Shown piece after piece: positions 7,752-16,274 of a stretch of DNA of 64,000 nt (position 1 is its first letter; the number at the start of each line of letters is the position of its first letter). The position numbers and the translations under genes are program-made. The notes below the pieces were generated by a model. That model was not told the DNA's origin. It was given only the letters and a program-made list of their open reading frames with translations, and did no database searches. The DNA comes from Mycobacterium sp. 852002-51971_SCH5477799-a (GTDB lineage Bacteria; Actinomycetota; Actinomycetes; Mycobacteriales; Mycobacteriaceae), in the NCBI RefSeq assembly GCF_001667145.1, contig NZ_LZIF01000083.1, positions 62,001 through 126,000 on the forward strand, written 5' to 3'.

Positions 7752-8708
7752 TCAGCCGCGACGGAACCGCTCCCGCAGCTGCGGGTCGTTTTCCCACCAC
7801 AGCGCCGAGGGCGCGCCGCCGTCACTATCGGCGCCTAGCGCCCTCGTCTCGGCCGCGTCCAACTCGGCGTCGACGGCGACCGCGTGCGCCTTCTCGTCGC
7901 GCGACATTGCGCGCATCAGCAGCAGCACGAACGGCCACCCCACCAAATCCCCGAGGATCCACAAGACGCCGGCGCCGATCGTTTGATCGAGCCGCGGGCC
8001 TGGACCCCAAGACCGTTGCAGCCCAGCATAATACGATGCGCCGATCAACGAGCCCTGCCAGATGACCAATCCCAGGACACCGTCACCGAGCGCCTCGGCG
8101 ACGGTGATCAGCAGCGAGACCGACTGCGGGTACCTGCGGGGCACGGGATCTTCCTGCAGCCGGGCATAGAAGTAGCCGAAGCCCAAGACCACCAACAGGA
8201 TTCGCGTGGGCGCACCGATCCATTCGTCCCGCAGGGCCGCGGTGTACCACGGCGTCAGGTACAGCAACCATGGCGTGGCGAGCATCGCCACCGACGTGGT
8301 CGCCGGATGGACGAGTACCCGGGCGAACCGGCTCGCCAACAGCCGATCGATGCGGTCGCGGCCCGCCGGCCCAAAGGCGTCGCGAAATACGGTGACCGGC
8401 TTGGCCTGTGCGATGAAGAACGGAACGACGTAGAGCAGCAACAACACCTGCAGCGCACGCACCCAGAACAGGACGTAGGCATAGGCACCGAGGGCGCTGA
8501 TCGTGGCCAGCGCCCACACCAGCATGCCGACGCCGAAGCACGCGGCGTTCGCGGCGCGGACCGGACTTTCGGCGTCGCGACCGCGTCGATAGCACCAGGC
8601 GTATCCCGTGGCGAGCACCGCGACGACGGCCGCGGAGACGAGGTCGAATTGCCAAGTCTGAGCGGCCGCGTCCCATGTCAGCGGTCCGGGAGCGACGCGC
8701 ACGGCCAC
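7752..8708 (-). CDS. CtaG-like (caa3-CtaG) membrane protein
   Basis: 318 residues from GTG 8708. At least seven hydrophobic helices. The pattern WDLVS..ATGYAWCYRRG at the N-terminus, FFIAQAKPVTVF in the middle and a conserved membrane His (LVHPATTSV) match the cytochrome c oxidase caa3-type assembly factor family CtaG. That family helps insert copper into oxidase subunits. The C-terminus is a charged cytoplasmic tail ending RERFRRG. It is convergent with the CDF gene. Whether it serves cytochrome oxidase here is inferred from family only. Confidence 0.85.
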   Translation of the reverse strand: MAVRVAPGPLTWDAAAQTWQFDLVSAAVVAVLATGYAWCYRRGRDAESPVRAANAACFGVGMLVWALATISALGAYAYVLFWVRALQVLLLLYVVPFFIAQAKPVTVFRDAFGPAGRDRIDRLLASRFARVLVHPATTSVAMLATPWLLYLTPWYTAALRDEWIGAPTRILLVVLGFGYFYARLQEDPVPRRYPQSVSLLITVAEALGDGVLGLVIWQGSLIGASYYAGLQRSWGPGPRLDQTIGAGVLWILGDLVGWPFVLLLMRAMSRDEKAHAVAVDAELDAAETRALGADSDGGAPSALWWENDPQLRERFRRG

Positions 8709-8732
8709 CAGCCTATTGCGGCCCGGATCGGC

Positions 8733-9077
8733 TCAGTTACCGGCGGGACCGTCCGGCTTCGGACCGCGGTCCTCGCCGGTGATGTACTTCGGGCAGTAAT
8801 GCGCGGCCGAAAGGTAGGTGAACTTGGCCGCGCTGGCCCCTTGGAAGGCCGGATTCTGGTTGCGCAGGTCCGTCACGATCTTCGCGTCGGACTGGCCGTC
8901 GTCGAGCAAATCGCAGACCGACTTGCCGATGGTGATCGCGTTGCCGCCGTCCTGATAGGTGATGCCGGCGTCGCGGAGGTCTTTGAGGAAGTCCTGATCG
9001 TTGTCGACGTCGGCGTGCACAGGCGCGGCGAGGACGATCATGGCTGCGAGGCTGGTCAGCCCCAGGAGAATTCGCAT
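8733..9077 (-). CDS. DUF732 secreted protein
   Basis: 114 residues. Signal peptide MRILLGLTSLAAMIVLAAPVHA, then the mature start DVDNDQDFLKDLRDAGITY. DUF732 signature residues VCDLL and HYCPKY supply the likely disulfide. The tail is proline-rich (GPKPDGPAGN). It follows a second DUF732 gene on the same strand; the two are tandem paralogues with about 35% identity by eye. The function of the family is unknown. Confidence 0.9.
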   Translation of the reverse strand: MRILLGLTSLAAMIVLAAPVHADVDNDQDFLKDLRDAGITYQDGGNAITIGKSVCDLLDDGQSDAKIVTDLRNQNPAFQGASAAKFTYLSAAHYCPKYITGEDRGPKPDGPAGN

Positions 9078-9123
9078 AACGCAGTGATTGTCGCAAACCT
9101 GCCGGTGGTTGGCATCGCGAGCC

Positions 9124-9444
9124 CTACGAGGGGTTCGGCGTGCTCGTTGTGATGGCGCCCGGACAGTACGTGGTGGCGGCGATGGCCGCGAACTGGTTGG
9201 CCTTGTCCTGGCTCAGCGCGGAGTTCTTGGACAGCAGGGTCTTGACCACGTCGGGCATCTGCGTGCCTTGACTGACCGTGTCGCACACCCATTTGCCCGC
9301 GCCCACGGCCTTGCCCGGATCGGAGAACGTGATGCCAGCGGCCTGCAGCGACGCGATGAACGAGTCGTCGGTGCTGTCGGCGCGCACGGGTCCGGCCAGG
9401 CCGATCGCAACGGCCAGGCCGCACAGCGCGAGCAGTGACTTCAT
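9124..9444 (-). CDS. DUF732 secreted protein
   Basis: 106 residues from ATG 9444; a start at 9453 adds three residues and is also possible. Signal peptide MKSLLALCGLAVAIGLAGPV ends before RADSTDDSF. The mature domain has DUF732 landmarks FIASLQAAGITF, WVCDTVSQG and TYCPGAI. It is tandem with the paralogue at 8733 and divergent from clpC2. Exported and helical by family; no activity is known. Confidence 0.9.
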   Translation of the reverse strand: MKSLLALCGLAVAIGLAGPVRADSTDDSFIASLQAAGITFSDPGKAVGAGKWVCDTVSQGTQMPDVVKTLLSKNSALSQDKANQFAAIAATTYCPGAITTSTPNPS

Positions 9445-9501
9445 GACTGACAAATTCTCCCAGAGCGGTCAATACCCCGCGCCCTTTTGGCAGCGAGGCG
9501 G

Positions 9502-9549
9502 AGTCAACCTGCGGTTGACTTTATGCCGTGCGTCAACTTATGGTTGACG
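9502..9549. promoter_or_regulatory. clpC2 promoter with two palindromic operators
   Basis: Site 1 (9502-9520) is AGTCAACC-TGC-GGTTGACT, a perfect inverted repeat. Site 2 (9532-9548) is GTCAACT-TAT-GGTTGAC. Centres are 29 bases apart. A TTGACT -35 (9515-9520) lies in site 1 and a TATGGT -10 (9539-9544) spans the middle of site 2, 18 bases apart. That puts the transcript start at about the ATG at 9552, so the mRNA may be leaderless. Confidence 0.75.
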
Positions 9550-9551
9550 AC

Positions 9552-10301
9552 ATGTCCGATCCTGTCCGCGTCGCCTACCCGATCCGTCTGGACGAGTTGA
9601 TCAACGCCATCAAGGCGACCCGCCCGGATGTGCTGGATCAGCTCGCCGACGCCGTCCTGGCCGCCGAGCATCTGGGCGAGATCGCCGACCATTTGATCGG
9701 CCACTTCGTGGACCAGGCCCGCCGCTCCGGAGCGTCCTGGACCGACATCGGCAAGAGCATGGGCGTCACCAAGCAGGCCGCCCAAAAACGATTTGTGCCG
9801 CGCGCCGAGGCCGCCGCCCTCGACCTCGAACACGGGTTCGCGCGCTTCACCCCGCGGGCACGCGGGGCGGTCCTGGCGGCCCAGAATGCCGCGCACGAAG
9901 CGGGCAACAGCGAGATCACCCCCGTCCATCTGCTGGTCGGCGTGCTCAGCGATGAGGCCGCCCTGGCGACGGTGCTGCTGGGCCTGCAGGACGTCGACAC
10001 CGAGGCGCTGCGTGCCGCCGCGACCGATGCGATCGCCGCGGTGCGCGTGAATGCCGAATCGCCACAGCTCATTCCATTCAGCGGGCCGGCGCGTAAGGCG
10101 CTGGAACTCGCCGTGCGCGAGGCGCTTCGGCTGGGCCACAACTACGTCGGCACCGAGCACCAGTTGCTGGCGCTGCTGGAGCTCGAGGGCGGGGACGGAC
10201 CGCTGCACCGAGGCGGCGTCGACAAAGACCGGCTCGAGGCGGATCTGCTCACGGCGCTGCAATCCCTCGCGGGGGGCAAAGGCGCAGCCGGAGACGGCTG
10301 A
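9552..10301 (+). CDS. clpC2: ClpC2: Clp N-domain protein with helix-turn-helix
   Basis: 249 residues, no AAA+ module. Residues 1-90 hold DELINAIKATRPDVLDQL and a helix-turn-helix (WTDIGKSMGVTKQAAQKRF); residues 95-245 are a double Clp-N repeat like that of ClpC1 (FTPRARGAVLAAQNAAHEAG, HNYVGTEHQLLALLELE). It matches M. tuberculosis Rv2667. The family is thought to shadow the ClpC1 N-domain: it binds the same ligands (for example cyclomarin) and represses its own gene. The ATG at 9552 was chosen because upstream codons lie inside the operator palindromes. Confidence 0.95.
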   Translation: MSDPVRVAYPIRLDELINAIKATRPDVLDQLADAVLAAEHLGEIADHLIGHFVDQARRSGASWTDIGKSMGVTKQAAQKRFVPRAEAAALDLEHGFARFTPRARGAVLAAQNAAHEAGNSEITPVHLLVGVLSDEAALATVLLGLQDVDTEALRAAATDAIAAVRVNAESPQLIPFSGPARKALELAVREALRLGHNYVGTEHQLLALLELEGGDGPLHRGGVDKDRLEADLLTALQSLAGGKGAAGDG

Positions 10302-10384
10302 CCAGTGTGGCCGACCACTCCCTTGGGCGTCCGTGCGTGTGCAATCATGCGAGGGTCCCCGCGACGGCGCCAAGGAGGCACGAC

Positions 10385-10924
10385 ATGGCGAAGATGCACC
10401 GCTGGCTGCTGGTGGCGTCCGCCTTTCTGGTCGCCGTTGCCGGCCTCACCGTTGCCGGCGTCGCCACGACTCCCATGCCGCGCGCATGGGCCGGTGACGC
10501 GCCGATCGGCCACATCGGTGACACGCTGCGGGTGGACAACGGCACGTTCATCGCCGACGTCACCGTCAGCGGCGTGGCGCCCTGCGACCCGCCGCCGGGA
10601 TTCGGCTACACGCGCGAAGGCACCTTCAGAGGATTCCCCGGCAGCACCGTAGACCGCGCCGACGTGACCATCCGGGCGATCCGCGTGCCCAATCCGTACG
10701 TCATGGCGACCGTCCTGAGTTTCAACGGGGTGACCCCGACCGCCGACGCCTACAAGCCGCGGGCCTCCGATGCACCCGACGCATTGGACAACGTGCTCGT
10801 CAACGCCCCGAACGGGGCGGTCGTGCGCGGCGGCGTGTACTGGGACGCCTACCGCGATCCCGTCTCCGCCGTCGTCCTGCTGGACAAGAAGACGGGCTAC
10901 CACCTCGCGCAGTGGAACCTCTGA
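10385..10924 (+). CDS. Exported protein, Rv2668-like
   Basis: 179 residues from ATG 10385, preceded by CAAGGAGGCACGAC. Signal peptide with core LLVASAFLVAVAGLTVAGVA and probable cleavage after AWA. The mature domain begins with IGHIGDTLRVDNGTFIADV and continues with short strands typical of an Ig-like beta-sandwich resembling MPT63-type exported proteins. It has the position and length of the alanine/valine-rich exported protein Rv2668. It overlaps the following acetyltransferase gene by 13 bases. Extracytoplasmic role unknown. Confidence 0.85.
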   Translation: MAKMHRWLLVASAFLVAVAGLTVAGVATTPMPRAWAGDAPIGHIGDTLRVDNGTFIADVTVSGVAPCDPPPGFGYTREGTFRGFPGSTVDRADVTIRAIRVPNPYVMATVLSFNGVTPTADAYKPRASDAPDALDNVLVNAPNGAVVRGGVYWDAYRDPVSAVVLLDKKTGYHLAQWNL

Positions 10925-11472
10925 CAGGAACCTTTCAGATCGCGCCGGCGGGCCCCGGTGATGTCCTGGAGCTGACTGCCGTTGCGGCACAAACCTTTCC
11001 GTTGGCATGTCCGCCCGCGGCGAGCGCGGACAACATCGCGTCGTTCATCGACGCCAACCTGTCGGCCAACCGATTCGACGAGTACCTGAAGGATCCGGAT
11101 CGCGCCATCGTCACCGCGCGCCAAGGCAACCGAATTGTCGGTTACGCCATGCTGGTTCGCGGCGTCTCCGATCACGCCGGCGTACAGCGAGCGGTGCGGA
11201 TCCGCCCGGCGGCCGAGCTGTCGAAGATGTACGTCCTGCCCGACCGCCACTCCAGCGGGGCCGCCGCGGCGCTGATGGAACGCATGCTGGCCGTCGCGAC
11301 CGGCTGGGGCGTTCGCTGTGTGTGGCTGGGCGTGAACCGGGCAAATCAACGGGCACAACGCTTTTACCTCAAGAGCGGATTCACCATCGCCGGCGCCAGG
11401 ACGTTTCGGCTGGGCACCGGCGTCGAGAGCGACCATGTCATGATCCGCGAGGTGGGTCAGCCGCGGCGGTGA
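10912..11472 (+). CDS. GNAT family N-acetyltransferase, Rv2669-like
   Basis: 186 residues from GTG 10912, overlapping the upstream exported-protein gene. GNAT fold features: strand ELSKMYVLPDRHSSGAAAAL with the acetyl-CoA pyrophosphate loop (R-H-S-S-G-A), then VRCVWLGVNRANQRAQRFY and the terminal strand FRLGTGVESDHVMIRE. It transfers acetyl from acetyl-CoA to an unknown amine. Protein and small-molecule acceptors are equally possible. Its 3' end overlaps the convergent ATPase gene by 35 bases. Confidence 0.9.
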   Translation: MEPLTGTFQIAPAGPGDVLELTAVAAQTFPLACPPAASADNIASFIDANLSANRFDEYLKDPDRAIVTARQGNRIVGYAMLVRGVSDHAGVQRAVRIRPAAELSKMYVLPDRHSSGAAAALMERMLAVATGWGVRCVWLGVNRANQRAQRFYLKSGFTIAGARTFRLGTGVESDHVMIREVGQPRR

Positions 11473-12523
11473 GCGCCAGGAGCCGGGAAGTGGCCCGCAG
11501 GTACTTCTTTCGGTATCCCCCGGCCAGCATCTCCTCGCTGAAGATGGTGTCCAGCTTGGTGCCCGAGGCCACGACCGGGATGCCCGCGTCATAAAGCCGA
11601 TCGGTCAGCGACACCAGTCGCAGCGCGACGTTCTGATCGTCGATGCCGTGCACTCCGGTCAGGAACACAGCGCTGACCCCCTCGATCAGCGTCAGATACC
11701 GCGACGGGTGCATGGTGGCCAGGTGCGCACACAGCGCATCGAAATCGTCGAGCGTCGCGCCGTCGACACGCGCGGCGCGCGCAACCACCTCGTCGACGGA
11801 CAGCGGCTGCGGCGCCGGCGGCAGCCCGCGGTGCCGATAGTCGGGCCCCTCGATCCGCACGGTCGTGAAAATGCTTGCCAGCGTGCTGATTTCGCGCAGA
11901 AAATCCTGTGCCGCGAAGCGGCCCTCGCCGAGCTGCTCGGGCAGCGTGTTGGAGGTGGCGGCCACCGACACGCCGCGCTCGACCAGCGACGAGAGCAGCC
12001 GCGAGATCAGCGTGGTGTTGCCCGGGTCGTCGAGTTCGAATTCATCGATGCAGACCGCCGTGTAGTTGGCCAGCAGGTCGATGCACTCGACAAAGCCGAA
12101 GACCCCGGCCAGCTGGGTCAGCTCACCGAAGGTCGCAAACGCCTTGGGAGCCGGGCCATCCGGTGACCCACCCGGCCCTTGGCCCGGCAGCTGGTAGTAG
12201 GCCGACGCCAGCAGGTGCGTCTTGCCCACGCCGAACCCGCCGTCCAGGTACAAGCCCACGCCCGGCAGAATCTCGCGCCGGCCCAACAGCTTTCGCCGGC
12301 CGGCGCGCCGCTCGACGGCCTGGCGGCAGAAGTCCTGGCACGCCACCACCGCGGCGGCCTGCGTGGGTTCGGCCGGATCGGGCCGGTATGTCGCGAAACT
12401 CACCTCGGCGAAGATCGGCGGCGGTCGCAATTGTGCGATCAGCCGTTCCGGCGACACCGTCGGATGCCGATCCACCAGGTGAACCGGGCCGACCAAAGCG
12501 CCCGCGGAGGTGGACCCGTGCAT
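11438..12523 (-). CDS. ZapE/AFG1-type ATPase, Rv2670c-like
   Basis: 361 residues from ATG 12523; a longer start would overlap the divergent ribD-like gene. Walker A GGFGVGKTH, Walker B AVCIDEFELDDP, sensor-like ATSNTLPEQLGEGRF, and the AFG1 N-terminal RPDPAEPTQAAAV region. Family members are AAA-like ATPases. Mitochondrial AFG1 aids turnover of respiratory subunits and E. coli ZapE modulates FtsZ rings. Cytoplasmic face of the membrane or divisome is the likely site. Head-to-head with the reductase gene with 34 bases between starts. Confidence 0.92.
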   Translation of the reverse strand: MHGSTSAGALVGPVHLVDRHPTVSPERLIAQLRPPPIFAEVSFATYRPDPAEPTQAAAVVACQDFCRQAVERRAGRRKLLGRREILPGVGLYLDGGFGVGKTHLLASAYYQLPGQGPGGSPDGPAPKAFATFGELTQLAGVFGFVECIDLLANYTAVCIDEFELDDPGNTTLISRLLSSLVERGVSVAATSNTLPEQLGEGRFAAQDFLREISTLASIFTTVRIEGPDYRHRGLPPAPQPLSVDEVVARAARVDGATLDDFDALCAHLATMHPSRYLTLIEGVSAVFLTGVHGIDDQNVALRLVSLTDRLYDAGIPVVASGTKLDTIFSEEMLAGGYRKKYLRATSRLLALTAAADPPRGS

Positions 12524-12557
12524 GCAGGAACTGTAACGGCGTGCTGCAATCAGACTC

Positions 12558-13355
12558 ATGTCCGACTCTGGCGGCCCCGAGGGTTTCGCGACCTCCGGGA
12601 CGTCGGAGACACCGCTGTCGCTGCTCGGGTCCGTACGCGGCCTCTGCGATGACGACCTCGCCGGGCTCTACGGCTATCCCGAACGCGACGGGACGTGGGT
12701 GCGGGCGAACTTCATCACCAGCGTCGACGGCGGGGCGACCTCGGGCGGCAGCAGCGGCGCGATGGGTGGCCCGGGCGACCGGTTCGTCTTCAACCTGCTG
12801 CGTGAACTCGCAGACGTCATCTTGGTCGGCGCGGGCACCGTGCGGATCGAGGGTTACTCCGGTGCGCAGCTCGGCGTCGCCCGGCGCCAGCGGCGGCAGG
12901 CCCGCGGTCAAAGCGAGGTGCCGCAGCTGGCAATCGTGACCGGATCGGGCCACCTCAACCGGGACATGACGGTGTTCACCCGCACCGAGGTGCAGCCCCT
13001 GGTGCTCACCTGCACGGCCGCAGTCGAACAGACGCGCCGCGCGCTCAGCGGGCTGTGCGAGGTGCTCGACTGCTCCGGCCGAGATCCCGAAAAGGTCGAT
13101 CAGGCCGCCCTGCTGGCGGCACTCGGCGCGCGGGGCATGCGCCGCATCCTCACCGAGGGCGGGCCGACGCTGCTGGACTCGCTGATGCAGCGCGACAAGC
13201 TCGACGAGCTATGCCTGACGATCGCGCCCTGCCTCGTCGGCGGCCAGGCACGACGCATCGCGACCGGCCCGGGCCAGCTGCTCACCCGGATGCGGTGTGC
13301 CCACGTCCTGACCGACGACGCCGGCTACCTTTACACCCGCTACGTCAAGGCCTAG
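12558..13355 (+). CDS. ribD: RibD C-terminal-domain reductase, Rv2671-like
   Basis: 265 residues; no deaminase domain, only the dihydrofolate-reductase-like RibD_C fold. Visible elements: VRANFITSVDGGATSGG at the N-terminus, DVILVGAGTVRIEGY (NADPH pocket), and ILTEGGPTLLDSLM. It matches Rv2671, annotated ribD. M. tuberculosis Rv2671 reduces dihydrofolate when overproduced and can substitute for DfrA, giving p-aminosalicylate resistance. A normal pteridine or riboflavin-type substrate is uncertain, so the ribD name is conventional rather than functional. Confidence 0.9.
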   Translation: MSDSGGPEGFATSGTSETPLSLLGSVRGLCDDDLAGLYGYPERDGTWVRANFITSVDGGATSGGSSGAMGGPGDRFVFNLLRELADVILVGAGTVRIEGYSGAQLGVARRQRRQARGQSEVPQLAIVTGSGHLNRDMTVFTRTEVQPLVLTCTAAVEQTRRALSGLCEVLDCSGRDPEKVDQAALLAALGARGMRRILTEGGPTLLDSLMQRDKLDELCLTIAPCLVGGQARRIATGPGQLLTRMRCAHVLTDDAGYLYTRYVKA

Positions 13356-13369
13356 CTACTGTGGTCGGC

Positions 13370-14935
13370 ATGAGTCGGCCGTACACGTGCGCCACGATCC
13401 TGGTTGCGGTGACCGCGTTGCTGGCCGGCTGCGTCCCGGGCCTGGCCGCGGATCCACGGTTCGCCACCAATTCCGGTGCGCGACCGCAAGGGGCAGCGAC
13501 CTCGAAGCCGGCGCCCAGCGGGCCGCCGGCGATCGCCGCGCCCAAGAACGACTTGGCGTGGCACGACTGCACCTCACGGGTGTTCGCCGACGCAGCGGTT
13601 CCCGCGGCCGCCGGCGTGCGGTTGGATTGCGCGAACTACGACGCCGACCTGGATCCGGTCAACGGCGGGGGCGGCAGCCTCAGCATCGGCGTGGTGCGCG
13701 CCCGCTCGAACCAGACACCCCAGGACGCCGGGCCGCTGGTCTTCACCACCGGCTCCGATCTGCCGTCCTCGGCGCAACTGCCGGTCTGGCTGTCGCGGGC
13801 GGGCGCCGACGTGCTCGCCACCCACCCCATCGTGTCCATCGACCGCCGGGGCATCGGCATGTCGAGTGCCATCGACTGCCGCGACAAATTCGACCGGCAG
13901 CAGATGCGCGACCAGTCGCAGTTTCAGACCGGCGACGACCCGGTGGCCAACCTTTCCGAGGTCTCCAACACAGCCACCACCAACTGTGGCGATGCCGTCG
14001 GGATCGGGCCGAACGCGTCCTCCTACGACGACGCCCACGCCGCCTCCGACATCGAGCGGTTGCGCAGCCTGTGGGACGTGCCCGCTCTCGCGCTGATCGG
14101 CATCGGCAACGGCGCGCAGGTGGCGCTGGCCTACGCCGGATCGCGGCCGGACAAGGTGGCCCGCTTGATCCTCGACTCACCGGTTGCGTTGGGCACCAAC
14201 GCCGAGGCCGCCGCCGAGCAACGGGTCAAGGGCCAGCAGGCCGCCCTCGACGCCTTCGCCGCGCAGTGCATCGCCGTGAGCTGCGCGCTGGGTGCGGACC
14301 CGAAGGGCGCCGTAAGCGCCCTGCTGGCCGACGCCCGCGCGGGCAAGGGTCCCGGTGGCGCGTCGGTTGCGCAGGTGGCCAACGCCATCACCATTGCGCT
14401 CGGTTATCCCACCGGCGGCCGGGTCAACGCCACCACCAACCTGGCCAACGCCCTCGCGGGCGCCCGTTCCGGCGACACCAACGCGCTGAACAACCTGATC
14501 AACCACGCCAATGCCATCCAGGACTCGGATGGCCAGTTCGTCAACGTGTGCAGCGATGCGGTCAATCGTCCGACGCCGGACCGTGTGCGCGAACTCGTCG
14601 TCGCCTGGGGCAAGCTCTATCCCGACTTCGGCACCGTCGCGGCGCTCAACATGGTCAAGTGCGTGCACTGGCCCACCGGCTCGCCGCCGCCCACACCGAA
14701 GACACTCAAGGTCGACGTGCTGCTGCTCGGTGTGCAGAGCGACCCGATCGTCGGTACCGACGGCGTCGCCGCGACCGCGGCCAGCATCATCAACGCCAGC
14801 GCAGCCAGCAAGCGGGTCATGTGGCAGGGCATCGGCCACGGCGCCAGCATCTTCTCCGGCTGCGCCGTTCCGCCGGTAATCGGCTATCTCAACAGCGGCA
14901 AATTGCCCAACACCGACACGTACTGCCCGGCCTGA
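13370..14935 (+). CDS. Lipoprotein alpha/beta hydrolase-fold protein, Rv2672-like, nucleophile lost
   Basis: 521 residues from ATG 13370. The signal sequence ends in the lipobox LLAGC, so it is probably a membrane-anchored lipoprotein. The fold matches tripeptidyl-peptidase/Hip1-like secreted proteases: SIDRRGIGMSS, a nucleophile elbow, LILDSPVALG, and a C-terminal segment with GVQSDPIVG (acid) and GIGHGASI (His). The nucleophile elbow reads GIGNG, where active members have GxSxG, so Ser is replaced by Gly. A non-catalytic or altered role is therefore likely. It lies between the reductase and aftC on the same strand. Confidence 0.88.
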   Translation: MSRPYTCATILVAVTALLAGCVPGLAADPRFATNSGARPQGAATSKPAPSGPPAIAAPKNDLAWHDCTSRVFADAAVPAAAGVRLDCANYDADLDPVNGGGGSLSIGVVRARSNQTPQDAGPLVFTTGSDLPSSAQLPVWLSRAGADVLATHPIVSIDRRGIGMSSAIDCRDKFDRQQMRDQSQFQTGDDPVANLSEVSNTATTNCGDAVGIGPNASSYDDAHAASDIERLRSLWDVPALALIGIGNGAQVALAYAGSRPDKVARLILDSPVALGTNAEAAAEQRVKGQQAALDAFAAQCIAVSCALGADPKGAVSALLADARAGKGPGGASVAQVANAITIALGYPTGGRVNATTNLANALAGARSGDTNALNNLINHANAIQDSDGQFVNVCSDAVNRPTPDRVRELVVAWGKLYPDFGTVAALNMVKCVHWPTGSPPPTPKTLKVDVLLLGVQSDPIVGTDGVAATAASIINASAASKRVMWQGIGHGASIFSGCAVPPVIGYLNSGKLPNTDTYCPA

Positions 14936-14978
14936 CGCTGCTTTCCGGCGCCCGTGGGCGCCGGTGTACGGTGCGCTG

Positions 14979-16274
14979 GTGACGGCAGCTGAATCGACCC
15001 GAACCGGCTTGCGTGGTTGGACCTTGACCGCCTTCAGTCCCGGCACCGGCCCGCTGGGCACATCGAACGTGCTGCGGATGGCGCTGTGGCCGGTGGCCAT
15101 CATGTCGGTGTTGCACCGCAGCATCATCCTCACCCTCAACGGCAACATCACCGACGATTTCAAACCGGTGTACCGCGCGGTGCTCAACTTCCGGCACGGC
15201 TGGGACATCTACAACGAGCACTTCGACTACGTCGACCCCCACTACCTGTATCCGCCGGGCGGCACGCTGCTGATGGCGCCGTTCGGATACCTGCCTTTCA
15301 CGCCGTCGCGCTACCTGTTCATCCTGATCAACGCCGTGGCCATCTTGATCGCCTGGTACCTGCTGTTGCGGCTGTTCAAATTCACGCTGGCTTCGGTGGC
15401 CGCACCCGCGCTGCTGCTGGCCATGTTCTGCACGGAGAGCGTGACCAGCACGCTGGTGTTCACCAACATCAACGGGTGTGTGCTGCTGGCGGAGGTGCTG
15501 TTCTTCCGGTGGCTGCTGGACGGGAGGCTCGGGCGTCAGTGGTGGGCCGGCTTGGTGATCGGCCTGACGCTCACGCTCAAACCCGTGCTGGGCCCGCTGC
15601 TGTTGCTGCCGCTGCTCAATCGCCAGTGGCGGACGCTGGTGCCGGCCATCGCGGTCCCCGTCGTCGTCAACGTGGCCGCATGGCCTTTGGTGAGCGATCC
15701 CATGGACTTCGTCACGAAAACGGTGCCCTACTTCCTGGGCACCCGGGACTACTTCAACAGCTCCATCGAGGGCAACGGCGTGTACTTCGGCCTGCCCACC
15801 TGGCTGATCGTGTTCATGCGAATCCTGTTCACCCTGCTGATGATCGGTGCGATGTGGCTGTTGTACCGCTACTACCGCACCCGAGACCCGTTGTTCTGGT
15901 TCACCAGCTCGTCGGGTGTGCTGCTGCTGTGGTCGTTCCTGGTGTCGTCACTGGCGCAGGGCTATTACTCGATGATGCTGTTCCCGTTCTTGATGACGGT
16001 GGTGCTGCGTAACTCGCTGATCCGCAACTGGCCGGCGTGGCTAGGGATCTATGGCTTCATGGCGCTGGACGACTGGCTGATTTACAAGTACATGCGATAC
16101 GGCCGCGCGTTGCATTACCTCAAGATCACCTACGGCTGGTCACTGCTGCTGATCGTCGCGTTCACCGTGCTGCTGTTCCGCTATTTGGATGCCAAGGCCG
16201 AGAACCGGCTGGACGACGGCATCGATCCCACGTGGCTGACGGCCGAGCGCAATCGAGCTAGCGTGGATGCATGA
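14979..16274 (+). CDS. aftC: AftC, alpha-(1,3)-arabinofuranosyltransferase
   Basis: 431 residues from GTG 14979; a longer GTG at 14964 adds five residues. GT-C family integral membrane enzyme with about ten helices and the acidic GT-C motif in the first extracytoplasmic loop (NITDDFKPVYRAVL). It uses decaprenyl-phosphoryl-arabinose to add alpha-1,3 branches to arabinogalactan and lipoarabinomannan. Matches Rv2673 in length and order. The stop codon overlaps the msrB start (ATGA), so the two are translationally coupled, joining envelope synthesis to oxidative repair. Confidence 0.94.
   Translation: MTAAESTRTGLRGWTLTAFSPGTGPLGTSNVLRMALWPVAIMSVLHRSIILTLNGNITDDFKPVYRAVLNFRHGWDIYNEHFDYVDPHYLYPPGGTLLMAPFGYLPFTPSRYLFILINAVAILIAWYLLLRLFKFTLASVAAPALLLAMFCTESVTSTLVFTNINGCVLLAEVLFFRWLLDGRLGRQWWAGLVIGLTLTLKPVLGPLLLLPLLNRQWRTLVPAIAVPVVVNVAAWPLVSDPMDFVTKTVPYFLGTRDYFNSSIEGNGVYFGLPTWLIVFMRILFTLLMIGAMWLLYRYYRTRDPLFWFTSSSGVLLLWSFLVSSLAQGYYSMMLFPFLMTVVLRNSLIRNWPAWLGIYGFMALDDWLIYKYMRYGRALHYLKITYGWSLLLIVAFTVLLFRYLDAKAENRLDDGIDPTWLTAERNRASVDA

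Noticed and set aside
13387..14982. 531-codon frame overlapping the lipoprotein hydrolase gene on the same strand
   Set aside because: Arg-rich shadow in another frame; the lipoprotein frame has a lipobox and fold motifs.
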